From: Helicobacteraceae bacterium
Lineage (GTDB): Bacteria > Campylobacterota > Campylobacteria > Campylobacterales > SZUA-545
Length of the DNA stretch: 14,465 nucleotides
Assembly: GCA_031273735.1 (NCBI GenBank)
Contig: JAISRI010000160.1
Span: forward strand, 1-14,465
Reading direction: 5' to 3'
Position numbers and translations under genes: made by a program. Every line of letters starts with the position of its first letter. The stretch's first letter is position 1. Below, piece after piece: positions 1 through 6,695 of this stretch. The notes beneath the pieces are model-generated. The model was not told the DNA's origin. It worked only from the letters and a program-made list of their open reading frames with translations, and did no database searches.

Positions 1-670
1 TTTTGGCTAAATAACGTTTCGTTATAAACTCGCGTTCTGGATGATCCTTTAGCCACTCCTCGCCTTGTCTTAATAGTTTATCGATCTCGTCTTCGCCTAC
101 CCAGTAGTGTTTTTTCCTATCAAAAACGGGGATTAAAACATAGATATGACGAAGCAACTCGGCAAGCCGAACTTTACCTTCGATCGTAAGATTTATATAG
201 GCGCTTTCGCCCCATTCGGCAAAGCACTCGTCCATAATGAAACGCTCAAATGAAACGTTATATCCTAGCGGCTCGAATACCCGATTTAACATAGAAATTT
301 CGCTTTTGCACGGAAGCGCGACTATTCTAGCGGATAAATCTAATTTTGCGTCGGCACGCGCTTGAAACTCGTCGCTACGTCCAGACATAGCGGAACCAAA
401 AACATGCGCAATCGCCACGCTAGTAAAAGAGGACGAAACATAAGGGCGATCGCAAACATAATCAAAAAGCCCCGATCCGTCTCTTGCAAGATCGACGGGA
501 TCGATATCTAATAGTAGCGCGATTGTAGTTTTTTGCGCGGAAACTTCGGGATAAAAAACGTATGCTTGCCCGTAACTTAGCTTAAAAACCTGCGGACGCG
601 ACGGATTTTTACGAAATAGATAACCAATATTTTGCGAGTTTTCGCCTCTATACGAGATTGTTAATATCAT
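1..670 (-). CDS. hen1: Bacterial Hen1 3'-terminal RNA ribose 2'-O-methyltransferase (N-terminal part, runs off left edge)
   Basis: This minus-strand frame is open from the ATG at 670 to the left edge of the window, about 223 residues, with no stop. The translation matches the N-terminal domain of bacterial Hen1: GYLFRKNP near residue 16, LSYGQAYVFYPE at 31-42, LLLDIDPVDL at 52-61, DRPYVSSSFTSVAIA at 74-88, and KHYWVGEDEIDKLL near residue 190. In this family the protein methylates the 2'-OH at a cleaved RNA 3' end before ligation by its partner Pnkp, so the repaired RNA resists a second cut by the ribotoxin. The N-terminal domain seen here is the part known to activate the Pnkp ligase; the methyltransferase domain lies beyond the edge. 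An AAAGG ribosome site (678-682) sits 7 bases before the ATG, and a TATAAT box lies at 695-700. Pnkp would be expected just downstream, outside the window. Confidence 0.9.
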   Translation of the reverse strand, partial: MILTISYRGENSQNIGYLFRKNPSRPQVFKLSYGQAYVFYPEVSAQKTTIALLLDIDPVDLARDGSGLFDYVCDRPYVSSSFTSVAIAHVFGSAMSGRSDEFQARADAKLDLSARIVALPCKSEISMLNRVFEPLGYNVSFERFIMDECFAEWGESAYINLTIEGKVRLAELLRHIYVLIPVFDRKKHYWVGEDEIDKLLRQGEEWLKDHPEREFITKRYLAK

Positions 671-694
671 TCCAAAGCCTTTAATAGGGCTAAA

Positions 695-702
695 ATTATA
701 GT
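695..702. promoter_or_regulatory. Overlapping divergent -10 boxes of hen1 and the metallo-hydrolase gene
   Basis: On the minus strand TATAAT (700 to 695) is a consensus -10 box and predicts a hen1 leader of about 18 bases. On the plus strand TATAGT occupies 697-702 and could serve the hydrolase gene. A second plus-strand candidate, TAAAAT, lies at 730-735. No good -35 hexamer is visible for any of them, which is common for the main sigma factor of Campylobacterota. If TAAAAT is used, transcription starts near 742 and an ATG at 734 could not be the translation start. Confidence 0.5.
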
Positions 703-793
703 ATTCGAAATCTTAAAGCGCGCAAAATGTAAAATGCGCCGTTTGCGTCGGCTTTGTCGTTTAGGCGCAAAAACTTCGTTTAAGGAGCGAGTT

Positions 794-1861
794 GTGCGTA
801 GATTTCGCCGAAAACAAACGCTTTTTATTGCGTTAGTTATAACGATTTTGGTCGTATTTTTTACTGTTGGCGGTTGTATGCCCCCGCCCAATTTTGACGA
901 GGAAGCGTGGTATAAGACGACCAAATCTTACGATACCTCATTACTATATGCCGATCACATCGACGAAGACGGCAAGTTTTTTAATCCTTGGCTTAGAATG
1001 ACTCCGCTCTCTTCGCTTATACTGCCGCGCATATTTTCAAAACGTAGCGGTTTTCCAGAGTTTTCGCTAGAGGAGTTTGAGTATATACAAAACGACTACG
1101 GCTATCTTGGCGAAGATAATAACTCTATCTCTTTTCTTGGACATGCCTCGTTTATTATTAAACTAGACGGAGCGACAATTTTTACCGATCCTCTGCTATC
1201 CGATCGAGCGGGACTTGCATCCAAAAACGTTAAAATTCCTTTTAGCTTTAATAACGTCCCATTAAAACCGATCGTCCTTATTAGCCACAACCATTATGAT
1301 CACCTTGATTATCAATCGGTAGTAGAGTTAATAAAAAAAGAGGCGATATTTATCGTCGGGCTTAAATTGGGCGATTATATCAAAGGTTTGGGCGCAAAAG
1401 AGGTTTACGAGCTTGACTGGTGGAATAACGTAACGATCGATAACGTTAAATATACCTTTTTACCCGCTCAACACTGGTCGGTAAGATTTGGACAGGGAGT
1501 TAATAAGACGTTATGGGGCGGCTTTCTGATTGAGGGAAGCAAAAGCGTCTATTTTTCGGGCGACAGCGGATATTTTAGAGGTTTTGAAGAGTTTGGCAAA
1601 CGCTACGCAATCGATTACGCGCTTATTGGCGTAGGGGCTTACGAGCCGCGCTGGTTTATGCACTATCAACATCTTAACGTAGAGGAGTTTTTTCGCGCCG
1701 CAAAAGAGATTAACGCAAAGGTAGCGATTCCTATGCACTTAGGCGTTATACAGCTTGGCGACGAACACTATCTATACCCGCTTTATGAAATCTCCAAAAA
1801 AGTTTCAAGCGAAGATAATATAACGATATTAAGAGTCGGCGAGCGTCTAATAGTAGAGTAA
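794..1861 (+). CDS. NAPE-PLD/UlaG-like metallo-beta-lactamase-fold hydrolase, predicted lipoprotein
   Basis: The metal-binding set is complete. With the start used here it is H165-x-H167-x-D169-H170 (HNHYDHLD), H227 in PAQHWS, D257 in FSGDSGY and H315 in IPMHLGV. PAQHWS and the later GAYEPRWFMHYQH stretch are typical of the branch related to N-acylphosphatidylethanolamine phospholipase D, so a phosphodiesterase or lactonase acting on a lipid-like substrate is plausible; the real substrate is unknown. I chose the GTG at 794 because AAGGAG (782-787) lies 6 bases upstream, and because it makes the protein begin with a basic n-region, a hydrophobic stretch and the lipobox VGGC: a lipoprotein signal peptide. 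An in-frame ATG at 734 would add 20 Arg-rich residues in front of that signal and has no ribosome site. The gene is divergent from hen1 and converges on the CapA-like gene. Confidence 0.85.
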   Translation: MRRFRRKQTLFIALVITILVVFFTVGGCMPPPNFDEEAWYKTTKSYDTSLLYADHIDEDGKFFNPWLRMTPLSSLILPRIFSKRSGFPEFSLEEFEYIQNDYGYLGEDNNSISFLGHASFIIKLDGATIFTDPLLSDRAGLASKNVKIPFSFNNVPLKPIVLISHNHYDHLDYQSVVELIKKEAIFIVGLKLGDYIKGLGAKEVYELDWWNNVTIDNVKYTFLPAQHWSVRFGQGVNKTLWGGFLIEGSKSVYFSGDSGYFRGFEEFGKRYAIDYALIGVGAYEPRWFMHYQHLNVEEFFRAAKEINAKVAIPMHLGVIQLGDEHYLYPLYEISKKVSSEDNITILRVGERLIVE

Positions 1862-1998
1862 GGCGCGATTTTAATTTGATCGACAATATCGACGGTTACG
1901 CCGATAATCTGTTCGGCGCTCTTGTACGCCTGCGGCGATTCGTCGATCGCCGCCGCGTCAACGTTTGTCGTCCAAACGTTTGCCTCTAAAAAACGAAG
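1857..1998 (-). pseudogene. Relic of an RtcB-type RNA ligase C-terminus
   Basis: The gap between two convergent genes reads without stops on the minus strand. It gives a peptide containing VWTTNVDAAAIDESPQAYK, then EQII and VDIVDQIKIAPY. This follows the RtcB C-terminus: Escherichia coli RtcB has AEVIDEIPMAYKDIDAV then SDLVEVI, and a second RtcB branch that I recall has TSV...IDESPMAYK, then EII and IIKPIYNFK. Only about 47 codons remain. Upstream, in this direction, the frame runs into the CapA-like gene in another phase; downstream it runs into the hydrolase gene, without the usual RtcB ending. There is no start codon of its own, so this would be a deletion remnant. The match rests on a short motif recalled from memory. 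It could be chance in-frame sequence. Confidence 0.5.
1932..1980. terminator. Two adjacent hairpins between convergent genes
   Basis: GCGGCGAT (1932-1939) pairs perfectly with ATCGCCGC (1946-1953) across a 6-base loop. AACGTTTG (1960-1967) pairs perfectly with CAAACGTT (1973-1980) across 5 bases. The pair lies between the 3' ends of the hydrolase gene (plus) and the CapA-like gene (minus), where terminators are expected. Neither is followed by a clear T run on either strand. They also lie inside the RtcB-like relic, whose codons may explain part of the symmetry, so termination is only a possibility. Confidence 0.3.
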
Positions 1999-2011
1999 GC
2001 TTTTATTTGCG

Positions 2012-3145
2012 CTAATTGCATATCCCCGAAGTACTCGGCGCGATCGGTAAAATCTCGTCGTCGTTTGTAAATACGGGAGCGCTATCGCCAAAATCTTCTA
2101 TCGATAGATCGCGTATTAAATTAGCCGCCGCGTTTGTCGGGTCAATTCTAGGACCGCCCGGCTTAACCTGAATAGCCGAATGTATCTTACCCCGCGTAAA
2201 AGTCCCGTCGCTTGCAAGCGTAACCTCTAAGATCGGCGCTAAGCCGCGAAAACCGCTTAGATTCATCATCTCCCACGTAGCGAAATTACCCAGCGAATAC
2301 GCGATCAGGCGATCTTTATAAATCTCCATTCCGCGCGGAACGTGCGGCCCGTGTCCTACGACAAGATCGGCGCCTGCGTCTATGGCTATATGCGCAAAAG
2401 CGATCGGATCGCCGCGATCTTCTCCCGAATGAAATTCGTGTCCTCTGATCGTATGTATCTTATCGCCGCCCTCCGCGCCGCCGTGAAAAACGACAACGAC
2501 AAAATCGGAGCTTTTCGCCTCTTGCGAAACAATATCCGCGGTTAAGTTAAGATCGTTAATATTATGCAGATTTGCGTTTGGCGCAAAGCCTATTATAGAA
2601 ACGTTAAAATCGTTTATAGTTAGCCGCGCTATATCGCCAATCTCTCCCGTATGCGAAATGTTTTGTTCGTCTAACGCGCGGCGAGCGCTAGCGACTCCTT
2701 GCGCGCCAAAATCGTAGGAATGGTTATTGGCGAGATTCATCGCGTTAAAACCCGCCTCTTTAAGTAAAATCGCGTAGCGCGTCGGCATTCTAAACGTAAA
2801 ACATCGCGGAGAGCCGCTATATCGGCATTTGCGCGTTTCGCCGCCGTCGATCATCGCGCCTTCAAGATTGCCGATCGTTAAATCGGCGGCTTGTAAAATG
2901 TGTTTTACTTGCTCGAACATACTTTTGCCGTCGTCAGGCGGAAGTAGCGATTTATCGGGATAATCCGTACCGATCATTATATCGCCTACGGCGGCTATTA
3001 CGATTGCGTTTTTATTAAAAGTTTTTATTTTTGTTTCGTCGCTTTCTGCAATCGGCTCGATTGGCGTTTCAATTTTAGCGCTTACGCTACACGCGCTAAT
3101 AAAAATAGTAAGCGCCAAAAAGAAAAAGATATTAACGATGCGCAT
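2012..3145 (-). CDS. CapA-family lipoprotein (metallophosphoesterase-like fold)
   Basis: The 377-residue protein starts with a lipoprotein signal (MRIVNIFFFLALTIFISAC, lipobox ISAC), so it is probably anchored to a membrane on the periplasmic side. The mature part carries the CapA/PgsA signatures in order: AAVGDIMIG, GNLEGAM, NLANNHSYDFG, VVFHGGAEGG, GHGPHVPRG and YSLGNF. These Asp, Asn and His residues match the metal site of calcineurin-like phosphoesterases. CapA proteins are named after poly-gamma-glutamate capsule export, but no capBC partner is present here, so a general envelope hydrolase role is as likely. It begins 10 bases after the hspR stop with no obvious ribosome site, so it is probably the third gene of the cbpA-hspR transcript and may share its heat-shock control. 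Confidence 0.85.
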   Translation of the reverse strand: MRIVNIFFFLALTIFISACSVSAKIETPIEPIAESDETKIKTFNKNAIVIAAVGDIMIGTDYPDKSLLPPDDGKSMFEQVKHILQAADLTIGNLEGAMIDGGETRKCRYSGSPRCFTFRMPTRYAILLKEAGFNAMNLANNHSYDFGAQGVASARRALDEQNISHTGEIGDIARLTINDFNVSIIGFAPNANLHNINDLNLTADIVSQEAKSSDFVVVVFHGGAEGGDKIHTIRGHEFHSGEDRGDPIAFAHIAIDAGADLVVGHGPHVPRGMEIYKDRLIAYSLGNFATWEMMNLSGFRGLAPILEVTLASDGTFTRGKIHSAIQVKPGGPRIDPTNAAANLIRDLSIEDFGDSAPVFTNDDEILPIAPSTSGICN

Positions 3146-3155
3146 AAGTTTTCGT

Positions 3156-3530
3156 TTAATCTTGCTCGACGACTATAATGCGACGCGACGGCGCGGCTAC
3201 TATCTGTTTAGAGGGCGGCACTAAGCCGTTTTCATTAACATCGGATAAACGCGCTTTTAGATCGTCTATCTCTTTTTGCATTTGCGCGATCTGCCGTTTT
3301 AATTTTAACGCTATATCCACCCCCGCTAAATTAACTCCCATATCCCGCGTTAGACTTAAAACAAGTCTAATTTCGTCTATATCTCTTTGCGAATATAGCC
3401 GCACCTTTCCTATCGATCGTCCGGGTTGAATCAATCCTTCGCGCTCGTATTGGCGAAGCGTTTGCGGATGAACCTCTAATACCTTTGCCACAACGCTAAT
3501 CATATAAACTGGTTCTTCGTAACTATGCAT
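3156..3530 (-). CDS. hspR: HspR, MerR-family heat-shock repressor
   Basis: This 124-residue MerR-type regulator has an N-terminal winged helix-turn-helix (YMISVVAKVLEVHPQTLRQY then EREGLIQPGRS, about residues 9-40). A RLYSQRDIDEIRLVLSLT segment, a helical region and a coiled coil (about residues 77-97) follow. HspR represses chaperone operons from HAIR sites. In Helicobacter and Campylobacter it is encoded directly after cbpA, exactly as here. The gene starts 2 bases after the cbpA stop, and GGAG near the end of cbpA lies about 7 bases before the ATG, so the two are translationally close. A HAIR-like site sits over the operon promoter, which implies that HspR represses its own synthesis. Confidence 0.93.
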   Translation of the reverse strand: MHSYEEPVYMISVVAKVLEVHPQTLRQYEREGLIQPGRSIGKVRLYSQRDIDEIRLVLSLTRDMGVNLAGVDIALKLKRQIAQMQKEIDDLKARLSDVNENGLVPPSKQIVAAPSRRIIVVEQD

Positions 3531-3532
3531 TT

Positions 3533-4414
3533 TTACTCCGGTAATTTTTCTTGTAGCATTTTAACAAGCGCGGGGTCAAGTTTATCCGCGCTTGGGATCG
3601 TTATTTGCGCGATCAGGTATAAATCGCCTTTAACGCCGCTTTTGCGATTGACGACGCCCGCTTCTTTCACGCGAAACTTTTGAGAGCTTTTCGTGCCTGC
3701 TGGTATTTTTAACGACGTCTCCTTATCGATCGTTTTAACGCTAACCTTTCCGCCAAAAATCGCGGTTTTCAGCGAAATATAAAAGGTTTTTGTTAGATTA
3801 TCGCCCTCGCGGATATATTCGTTTGAAGGCTCGATATGAATCTGCAAAAGCAGATCGCCTCGATCGCCGTTTCTTTTCTTTTGTCCGCGTCCGCGAGCGC
3901 GCAAAGTTTCGCCTTCGTTAATACCCGCCGGGATTTTGATCTTCATCGATTCGCCGTTAAAGCTAAGTTGCCTTTCGCCGCCTAAGATCGCCGTTTCAAA
4001 CGGAATCGAAAGCGTCGCGTTTGTATCCGCGTTCGCGCCGTCAAAACCAAAAGCGCTATCAAACCCTTTTGCGCGTCCAAATCCGCCAAAACCTCCAAAG
4101 CCTCCGCCGCCGCCAAAAATCTGATTTAATATATCGTTAAGATTAAAATCCGCGCCGCCTTGCGATCGCGTGAAATCGTGGAAAGATTGATTGCCGAATA
4201 TTTGATCGCCAAGCTGATCGTATTGTCGGCGTTTTTTCTCGTCGCTTAGAATCTCGTAAGCGGCGTTGATCTCCTTAAACTTCTCCTCCGCGCCGCTCTC
4301 TTTGTTAATGTCGGGGTGGTATTTGCGCGCAAGGCGACGATACGCTTTTTTGATCTCCTCGTCGCTCGCGCCCTGCTCCACGCCTAGCGTTTCGTATAAA
4401 CTTTTACCCGCCAT
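3533..4414 (-). CDS. cbpA: CbpA/DnaJ-class co-chaperone (type B, no zinc finger)
   Basis: The J domain (about residues 1-70) has the HPD motif at H33-P34-D35. A Gly/Phe-rich linker follows (about 97-125, GGGGGFGGFGGFG), then two beta-rich C-terminal substrate-binding domains with IPFETAILGGERQL and later TFYISLKTAIFGGKV. The CxxCxGxG zinc repeats of DnaJ itself are absent, which places it with CbpA-type 293-residue Hsp40s. It stimulates DnaK ATPase activity and delivers unfolded clients in the cytoplasm. It is the first gene of the cbpA-hspR-capA transcript, under a TATAAT promoter overlapped by a HAIR-like operator. The start ATG is preceded by AAAGAGGA. Confidence 0.93.
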   Translation of the reverse strand: MAGKSLYETLGVEQGASDEEIKKAYRRLARKYHPDINKESGAEEKFKEINAAYEILSDEKKRRQYDQLGDQIFGNQSFHDFTRSQGGADFNLNDILNQIFGGGGGFGGFGGFGRAKGFDSAFGFDGANADTNATLSIPFETAILGGERQLSFNGESMKIKIPAGINEGETLRARGRGQKKRNGDRGDLLLQIHIEPSNEYIREGDNLTKTFYISLKTAIFGGKVSVKTIDKETSLKIPAGTKSSQKFRVKEAGVVNRKSGVKGDLYLIAQITIPSADKLDPALVKMLQEKLPE

Positions 4415-4442
4415 TCAATAATCCTCTTTATATTTGAGTCGC

Positions 4443-4471
4443 ATTATAGCAAAAAGTTGAGCATAACGCAA
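4443..4471 (-). promoter_or_regulatory. Promoter of cbpA-hspR-capA
   Basis: On the minus strand TTGCGT (4471 to 4466) and a perfect TATAAT (4448 to 4443) are separated by 17 bases, the ideal spacing for the main sigma factor. The cbpA ATG is 28 bases beyond the -10 box. Confidence 0.75.
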
Positions 4472-4476
4472 TCAAG
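4456..4476. promoter_or_regulatory. HAIR-like HspR operator
   Basis: GTTGAGC-N7-AATCAAG fits the HspR consensus CTTGAGT-N7-ACTCAAG at 11 of the 14 defined positions with exact 7-base spacing. It covers the -35 hexamer and most of the spacer of the cbpA promoter, so bound HspR would exclude RNA polymerase. A further half-site, TTGAGTC (4434-4440), lies next to the -10 box. Confidence 0.7.
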
Positions 4477-4561
4477 TTTATTTAGCGCCTATTTTATAAC
4501 TATTGAAACTGGCGCCGCGCGGTAGTCCGCCGCCGCGCGCGACTAAAGCCGCTACGTTATA

Positions 4562-4894
4562 ATGCCGCTTATGAAAAAAGAGATTTTAAGCGTAATTTTA
4601 TGGGCGCAAGAGCTAATAGATCGCAAAGAGGCGAGCGATAAGGAGGTGGAGCGTTTGGCGCGGTGGATTGGATACTTTCAACACGAAAGATTCGTTCATC
4701 TGATAACGACGGTTTTTGTCGGGCTTGTCGATATGATAAGCCTTATCGCCTTTCTACTGATTCCAAACTACTATTCGTTTACCCTCGTCGCGGCGCTAAG
4801 CGTATTGTTTGTCTTTTATATCTTGCATTATTACGCTTTAGAAAACGGCGTTCAAAAACTATATAAACTTATAGACGATCTAACCAGCCGTTGA
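4562..4894 (+). CDS. Small two-helix membrane protein, unknown function
   Basis: I do not recognise this 110-residue protein. The first 43 residues are charged and probably helical (ILSVILWAQELIDRKEASDK). Two transmembrane segments follow, about residues 45-67 and 70-93, joined by a very short loop (PNYY), and then a basic-acidic tail (KLYKLIDDLTSR). Both ends would therefore face the same side. Two starts are possible: the ATG at 4562 and the ATG at 4571 (MKKEIL). A TATAAT at 4558-4563 overlaps the first ATG and would start transcription at about 4570, which favours the second and an almost leaderless message. No Shine-Dalgarno sequence is visible for either. It is divergent from cbpA and ends 12 bases from the convergent restriction gene. 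Confidence 0.7.
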   Translation: MPLMKKEILSVILWAQELIDRKEASDKEVERLARWIGYFQHERFVHLITTVFVGLVDMISLIAFLLIPNYYSFTLVAALSVLFVFYILHYYALENGVQKLYKLIDDLTSR

Positions 4895-4906
4895 TTATTC
4901 AAACAA

Positions 4907-5692
4907 TTATGGCTTAAATTTTTTGATTGCTTGCGCATATCTAACGACCCTGTTATCAATATTAGCGCGGTTAATCACGGCGGGATTATCTCGATCTGTT
5001 ATATTTTCTCGTAGAACGTTAAAAATCTTATGCTTATTCAATCGCAATTTGATCTCTCTGTAGTGAATATCGCTATCGTTTCTTAGCTCCAATTCTCCCG
5101 CATTAACGCCGTTTAACTGAAACAATACCTTCTGATTATTAAACTGACCTTTACATAACGCTTTTGAATTTGTTATATTTAGTTTAGCCGATAGAATATT
5201 GATAACGTCTTTATAGTAAAAAACGTGGTAACAATTGCTCTCTTTTACTGTTAAAAATTGAACTTCGTTACCGTTAAAAAAGGCTTTTGCCAAGAATGCT
5301 TCTAAACGCTTTTTATCGCCCAATTTTTCACGAATTTCAATCATAGGTTTTTCCAACCTCCTTTTATAAACTTCTTTATCCTTTAAATAATCTGATCGTT
5401 CTTGTGTAAAAATATCTAAGCATTCGATTATTAGTTGCCCAATTCCGTTCATAGCTTTAAATGCGTAATCGCTTTCGATGCGACTACGCGAATATAAAAA
5501 GATTTGCCACCACTCTTTACCGCTTTTTACGCTATGCGCGTCGCCATTATGATCAATTACGTCCTTTTTGGCTTTAAGATCGTTGTTGTAGTCGTTTGGC
5601 AAACCTATAATTTTTGCAAATAGTTTTGCATCCGCGTGTCCTGCCGCCCTAACGTTTCTAGCCTGTTCGCTACTCATAGCGCGTTTTGTCAT
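4907..5692 (-). CDS. Probable type II restriction endonuclease
   Basis: The assignment rests mainly on context: the gene starts 3 bases after the stop of a D12-class DNA adenine methyltransferase. The 261-residue protein has a candidate nuclease core near its N-terminus, D44-V-I-D47 followed by HSVKSGKEWWQIFLY (residues 53-67), where S54-V-K56 could be a variant PD-(D/E)XK motif. Lys-rich helices and a charged C-terminus follow. The base composition looks more AT-rich than purH or pdxA, as expected for a transferred cassette. AAGG at the end of the methyltransferase gene serves as its ribosome site. I cannot name the recognition sequence. Alternatives are an unrelated accessory protein of the methyltransferase or a nicking enzyme. 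Confidence 0.65.
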   Translation of the reverse strand: MTKRAMSSEQARNVRAAGHADAKLFAKIIGLPNDYNNDLKAKKDVIDHNGDAHSVKSGKEWWQIFLYSRSRIESDYAFKAMNGIGQLIIECLDIFTQERSDYLKDKEVYKRRLEKPMIEIREKLGDKKRLEAFLAKAFFNGNEVQFLTVKESNCYHVFYYKDVINILSAKLNITNSKALCKGQFNNQKVLFQLNGVNAGELELRNDSDIHYREIKLRLNKHKIFNVLRENITDRDNPAVINRANIDNRVVRYAQAIKKFKP

Positions 5693-5695
5693 ATC

Positions 5696-6676
5696 TTACC
5701 TTTTTTGCCCGACGATTAGCAATTCGTGGCTTTGCTTGATATTTGTATCGTCGCCTCTTTCAATGCGATTTTTGCCAATTCTTATTTCGCCCTGCCCCAT
5801 TGTATACTGCCAGCTTGGTTCGTATATCTCAAAATCTCGATACATATCTCTAACCGCGTTGCAATCGTTGTATGAAAGGATAAATCCGCCGCAATGGTTT
5901 TTTAATAGTTGATTTAACGCAATATGGTTAAATCCGTTATGGTGTATTGGAAAATTGCGTTGCGGATAGATACCCCTAAACATTCTGGAATTGCCTTCTA
6001 AATAATACGGTGGATCTAAATATAGAAAATCGTCAATATGTTTTGGTAGTATAGATTCAAAATCGGCGCGCTCTACCTTTAAATTATCAAGATCGAACGT
6101 TCTAATCTTATTAAGCATAAACTCATAACGTCTTATATCTTGATATATTTTGCTCATCCAACCTAGAAAACCTGGACCGTATGAAAGATTAAAATTAAAA
6201 TAATAGTCCCTTGCTAACGTCAGGTTATCTAACTCTATTTCGCCTTTCCAATGCGCGGTCAGCTCTTTTTTGATCGAGTTATAATTTTCCTGCGTCGGCG
6301 CGATAATGGATAGCGCGTTATAAAGCTCGTCTTTACTGTCGATCAGGCGTTGCCAAAAATTAACCAATATATCAAAAATATCGTAACCAATAACAGGTAT
6401 ATCTAACTCTTTTGCGATCGCTATCTCTACGCTACCGCCGCCCAAAAAAGGCGAAACGACTTTATCTACGTTATTTGGCAAGCGCTCAAGTATCAGCCCA
6501 ACGGCTAAACTTTTTCCGCCTGGATACCTAATAGGCGATTTGCAATATCTTTTGTATCTTTTGCCGTCGCCCCTTAATTCTCTTAAAAAGGCGCTTTTGC
6601 GAAACTCGAAAGAGGGCGCGTCGTCGCCCGCAAATAAAGATAACGTCGGCAATTCTCTTTGATATAAACTAACCAT
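5696..6676 (-). CDS. D12-class (Dam-like) N6-adenine DNA methyltransferase
   Basis: The class is clear from SPIRYPGGKS (YPGGKS at 51-56), the SAM-binding motif VVSPFLGGGSVEIA (PFLGGGS at 76-82) and the catalytic DPPY at 221-224. The motif order, SAM motif before catalytic motif, is that of alpha-type enzymes such as Dam and many type II modification enzymes. At 326 residues it is normal size for the class. About 45 extra residues precede the SPIRYPGGKS motif. It starts 19 bases after purH, on the same strand, and is followed by the probable endonuclease, so purH read-through could supply expression. A GATAAT box (6687 to 6682) just before the ATG could give its own transcript with almost no leader. 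Target specificity cannot be read from the sequence. Confidence 0.88.
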   Translation of the reverse strand: MVSLYQRELPTLSLFAGDDAPSFEFRKSAFLRELRGDGKRYKRYCKSPIRYPGGKSLAVGLILERLPNNVDKVVSPFLGGGSVEIAIAKELDIPVIGYDIFDILVNFWQRLIDSKDELYNALSIIAPTQENYNSIKKELTAHWKGEIELDNLTLARDYYFNFNLSYGPGFLGWMSKIYQDIRRYEFMLNKIRTFDLDNLKVERADFESILPKHIDDFLYLDPPYYLEGNSRMFRGIYPQRNFPIHHNGFNHIALNQLLKNHCGGFILSYNDCNAVRDMYRDFEIYEPSWQYTMGQGEIRIGKNRIERGDDTNIKQSHELLIVGQKR

Positions 6677-6695
6677 TTCGTATTATCGCATATAT

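Noticed and set aside
734..793. ATG at 734 as start of the metallo-hydrolase
   Set aside because: It has no ribosome site and puts an Arg-rich 20-residue extension before a proper lipoprotein signal. The GTG at 794 has AAGGAG at good spacing.
4516..4539. GC-rich hairpin CGCGCGG/CCGCGCG upstream of the small membrane protein
   Set aside because: It has only seven pairs, a 10-base loop, no T run and strong GC bias. It is not convincing as a terminator or riboswitch.
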